From the NCBI GenBank assembly GCA_900546365.1, contig URCF01000006.1:62001-126000 (forward strand): DNA of 64,000 nucleotides, written 5' to 3'. The stretch comes from an uncultured Porphyromonadaceae bacterium (lineage in GTDB: Bacteria > Bacteroidota > Bacteroidia > Bacteroidales > Muribaculaceae). Under the pieces are notes generated by a model, which ran no database searches, was not told the DNA's origin, and saw only the letters and a list, made by a program, of their open reading frames with translations. Below, piece by piece: positions 61,736-64,000 of this stretch; the stretch's first letter is position 1; each line of letters begins with the position of its first letter. A program made the translations under genes and the position numbers.

Positions 61736-63799
61736 TTATTCGGGCAAGTAGTAAACAGATCCGTTGCTGAATGAGAACTTAACCTGATGATCAGCCGAGA
61801 GATTGATGGTCACATTAATAGTGACAATGTACTCATCGGTGTCACTGCCGGCCGCGATGGTGACAGTACCGGTGGCGGGAGCAGTCGCGTCATCCTTCAT
61901 ATAGTAGGAGCCGGACAGGTTGTAGGAACCTTCGTACCTACCATCGGCAAAGCCGTTGGCTATAACGAGTTGACCACCGTCCATATCAAGGAATACAAGG
62001 TCGTTGTCCATTTCGTAGAAACCTTCGAATCCATCGGGTGCGTTGATGGCATTCGGAGCTTCGCGGACAATCAGGCTGCGGGAGCCGGATACGATGCTAC
62101 CGTTGGCAGCGGTGATATTGGTGTTACCGGACTTGATAGCGGAGATAACGCCGTTGAGCACTGTGGCAACAGATTCATCGGAAGAGTTCCAAGTGATGTC
62201 AACATTACTCATCAGAGCACCGCTCAGCGAGTAGGGGTGAGCAGCCCAGGTGGTGGTGCCACCGGCGAAGAGATATGTCTCACCGACATTCTGGTCAATC
62301 ACGATGGAGCCGAGGGCGTCGTTAACTTTCACTTTCACAGTCTTTGTCACGAGCTGAGAGTCGTTGTAAGCAGAGAATGTGAGAGTGGCAGTTCCGGCTT
62401 TGAGAGCACGGATAGGCCAATCATAACCCTCGCGGTCAAGAATCTCAATAATTGAGGGGTCATCAACGGTGAGAGTCGGCTTCTGGTATGCGAACGAAGC
62501 GGAGGGCTCAACACCGAACTTGATGATGTGGACACTGTTCATATCCATCTCCACATTATCGTTGTCAACGGTGATGGCAGTGATCGCATAGTCTTTCTTG
62601 ATATTCACCACAGTATAGTTGAGGGTGAGCACGAGATCATTGTCAGGATCCTCGGTGGTGCGTACAGGGGTGGAGCACTGGAAAGTCACATCACCAGTCT
62701 GCACACCGGAGCGAACACCAAGTATGGCATCAAAACCATGACCGGAGATTTCCTCAGCTTCGTTGCGGGTAACGAGCAGAGCGCCGCCGCTGACAATGTT
62801 CCACTCATAGCACTTCATGGCTTCGACAACTTCTTCGTGAGCGCCGCCTTCCACGTTCATGGCCACGCGGACTTCATCGGAAGAGTTGATGTCAATCACC
62901 TTGTCGCACTTGTCGGCGATGTACATGGTGAGGGTGCCCAGAGGAGGACGACCGCCAAGATAAGGCATAGCAGCGATATCCTCGTTGGATGTTGCGCCAT
63001 AGAATGAGGCAAATGTGATACTCGGCTGTATGATGACATCGATAGTGTAGGTCATTGCGGAGCCGCCTTCACCTACGGTGAGTTTAACCTTACCGTTGGA
63101 TGCCACTTTGGGGCTTGTGAAGTGAGCTGTTACGATGGCGTATGTCTTTTCGATGAATTTCTGTTCATCGGGATCATAACCATTGTCGCCTTCCTTGAGG
63201 TAGTATTTGTATTTCACTTCCTGCATTGTAGCGACAGGACCATCATAGATCGAAGCATCGCAAGGCTCAAGACCGTCAAGCTCCACTTTGATTGTACCGT
63301 CTTCGATCGAGTAGTCCTTGAGAAGCTCGATAGGATTGATGGAGAAGTAAACAGTTTCGTGAGGCACGCCCCAGCTCTTCTTAACTGTGATGGTATCCTG
63401 AGCTGTCTCGTCAGCGACAGCGAAGATACCCTGGGGAACATTCTTGTTTACAGTCACATTAGTAACAGCGTACTTACCGTTGACAAGAGCTGCACGCAGC
63501 TTTGTGGTGCGACCCTGGCCACCGTTGACGGCTACCACAGCGGTGTCACCCAAAATCTTGGCAACAGTTTCATCATCAACCGACAGAGCAACCTCAGTGG
63601 GGATTACATCACCACTCACATTGGTCACAAGGCTGTTGATCCGGACGGTGTCGCCCAGGCAGAGAGAGATATCTGTGGGCTGGATCTCGAGATAGACCGC
63701 ATCGGCCCCGTCGAGAGTAGCTTCCTCGCTACAGCCGGTCATTGCGCCGGCTGCAGTGAGTGCTGCTGTAAAATATAAAAGGCTTTTATAAAGTTTCAT
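61736..63799 (-). CDS. Surface lipoprotein with Ig-like domains (glycan-binding candidate)
   Basis: A 687-residue lipoprotein: signal ending in AGAMTGC (Cys23) followed by SEEA, an acidic stretch like the Bacteroidetes signal for export to the cell surface. The body is a row of Ig-like/BIG2-like domains (VYLEIQPTDISLCLGDTVRI; WNSSDESVATVLNGVISAI; DPSIIEILD...AGTATLTFSA) and a last domain of about 110 residues (GFYEMDNDLVFLDMDGGQL). Located between a SusD-like gene and three endoglycosidases, it is probably the surface glycan-binding protein of the locus; no SusE/F sequence family is recognised. Confidence 0.62.
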   Translation of the reverse strand: MKLYKSLLYFTAALTAAGAMTGCSEEATLDGADAVYLEIQPTDISLCLGDTVRINSLVTNVSGDVIPTEVALSVDDETVAKILGDTAVVAVNGGQGRTTKLRAALVNGKYAVTNVTVNKNVPQGIFAVADETAQDTITVKKSWGVPHETVYFSINPIELLKDYSIEDGTIKVELDGLEPCDASIYDGPVATMQEVKYKYYLKEGDNGYDPDEQKFIEKTYAIVTAHFTSPKVASNGKVKLTVGEGGSAMTYTIDVIIQPSITFASFYGATSNEDIAAMPYLGGRPPLGTLTMYIADKCDKVIDINSSDEVRVAMNVEGGAHEEVVEAMKCYEWNIVSGGALLVTRNEAEEISGHGFDAILGVRSGVQTGDVTFQCSTPVRTTEDPDNDLVLTLNYTVVNIKKDYAITAITVDNDNVEMDMNSVHIIKFGVEPSASFAYQKPTLTVDDPSIIEILDREGYDWPIRALKAGTATLTFSAYNDSQLVTKTVKVKVNDALGSIVIDQNVGETYLFAGGTTTWAAHPYSLSGALMSNVDITWNSSDESVATVLNGVISAIKSGNTNITAANGSIVSGSRSLIVREAPNAINAPDGFEGFYEMDNDLVFLDMDGGQLVIANGFADGRYEGSYNLSGSYYMKDDATAPATGTVTIAAGSDTDEYIVTINVTINLSADHQVKFSFSNGSVYYLPE

Positions 63800-63817
63800 G
63801 TCTGATCGATAAAAGGA

Positions 63818-64000
63818 TTAGAAGTTAACGGGAACGGGCATGCGTTCGGGAGTTTCGAGACCCGAGGTGGGATCAACATCACCCCACACACGCTCAGAGT
63901 AAGGTATATCCCAGAAGATGGGCTGCGATGCATCGGCCTGGTCAAAACCGAGCACGGTGCTCAAACCGGCCATCTCAACAGAGTTGTTGGTTTCCACCTT
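63818..64000 (-). CDS. SusD/RagB-like protein, C-terminal fragment
   Basis: Sixty codons and a stop run in frame to the window edge; the start is outside. The fragment FWDIPYSERVWGDVD resembles the 'W PIP.sE' element near the end of SusD-family lipoproteins, followed by a short tail (PERMPVPVNF). It is 18 bases upstream of the surface lipoprotein gene on the same strand, where a SusD gene would be expected. SusD proteins cap the SusC glycan importer. The call is tentative. Confidence 0.5.
   Translation of the reverse strand, partial: KVETNNSVEMAGLSTVLGFDQADASQPIFWDIPYSERVWGDVDPTSGLETPERMPVPVNF

Overview
The window comes from a gut-type member of the Bacteroidales, most likely a Muribaculaceae relative (inference). 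The evidence is the Bacteroidetes -7 promoter box (TAnnTTTG, with TTG/TTTG about 19-21 bases upstream), type IX secretion C-terminal sorting domains, a SusD-like tail, Bacteroidetes-specific families (DUF2851, DUF2723, Wzi-like capsule protein) and fucose/sialic acid catabolism of the Bacteroides type. No tRNA or rRNA gene was recognised.

Layout. 1-302: N-terminal piece of a gingipain-propeptide-like secreted protein. 438-4102: envelope genes (Wzi-like barrel, two lipoproteins including LptE, a TPR-like protein, SecG). 4190-8397: a compact minus-strand set of five genes with its own promoter that looks like the head of a virion (HK97/SU10-like capsid protein, portal-like protein, connector-like and small proteins) but without terminase, tail, lysis or integrase genes. 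8537-13068: RsmF-like methylase, pfkA, a membrane-anchored protein, a flippase-like protein and a small barrel protein. 13202-25574: a nine-gene plus-strand operon for L-fucose (fucI, fucA, fucK, fucP) and sialic acid (nanT, nanA, AGE epimerase, a three-domain esterase/esterase/mutarotase fusion), ending with a creatininase-family amidohydrolase and a strong terminator. 25776-28235: C10 cysteine protease with a sorting domain.

28240-32591: minus-strand operon SIS isomerase - PfkB-like - TPR - ribH - DUF2851, with a well-formed promoter. 32810-33925: secreted LRR-like protein. 33933-35838: recF - DciA-like - thioesterase. 36322-42271: myo-inositol-1-phosphate synthase, HAD, CDP-alcohol phosphotransferase, ATP-grasp, nucleotidyltransferase and pdxA, which together suggest an inositol phospholipid pathway through a CDP-activated inositol. 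42661-47748: DUF2723 membrane protein, NodB deacetylase, queG. 47786-48967: recA, bordered on both sides by the same 9-base tandem repeat. 49418-64000: a glycan-utilisation locus with three tandem GH85-type endo-beta-N-acetylglucosaminidases carrying sorting domains, a surface lipoprotein and the tail of a SusD-like protein; two of the GH85 genes share an exactly identical 1112-base stretch.

Together the catabolic genes fit a host-glycan lifestyle: endoglycosidases release N-glycans at the surface, and the fucose/sialate operon consumes their terminal sugars. The capsid-like module and the inositol-lipid cluster are the two regions most likely to hold undescribed biology.
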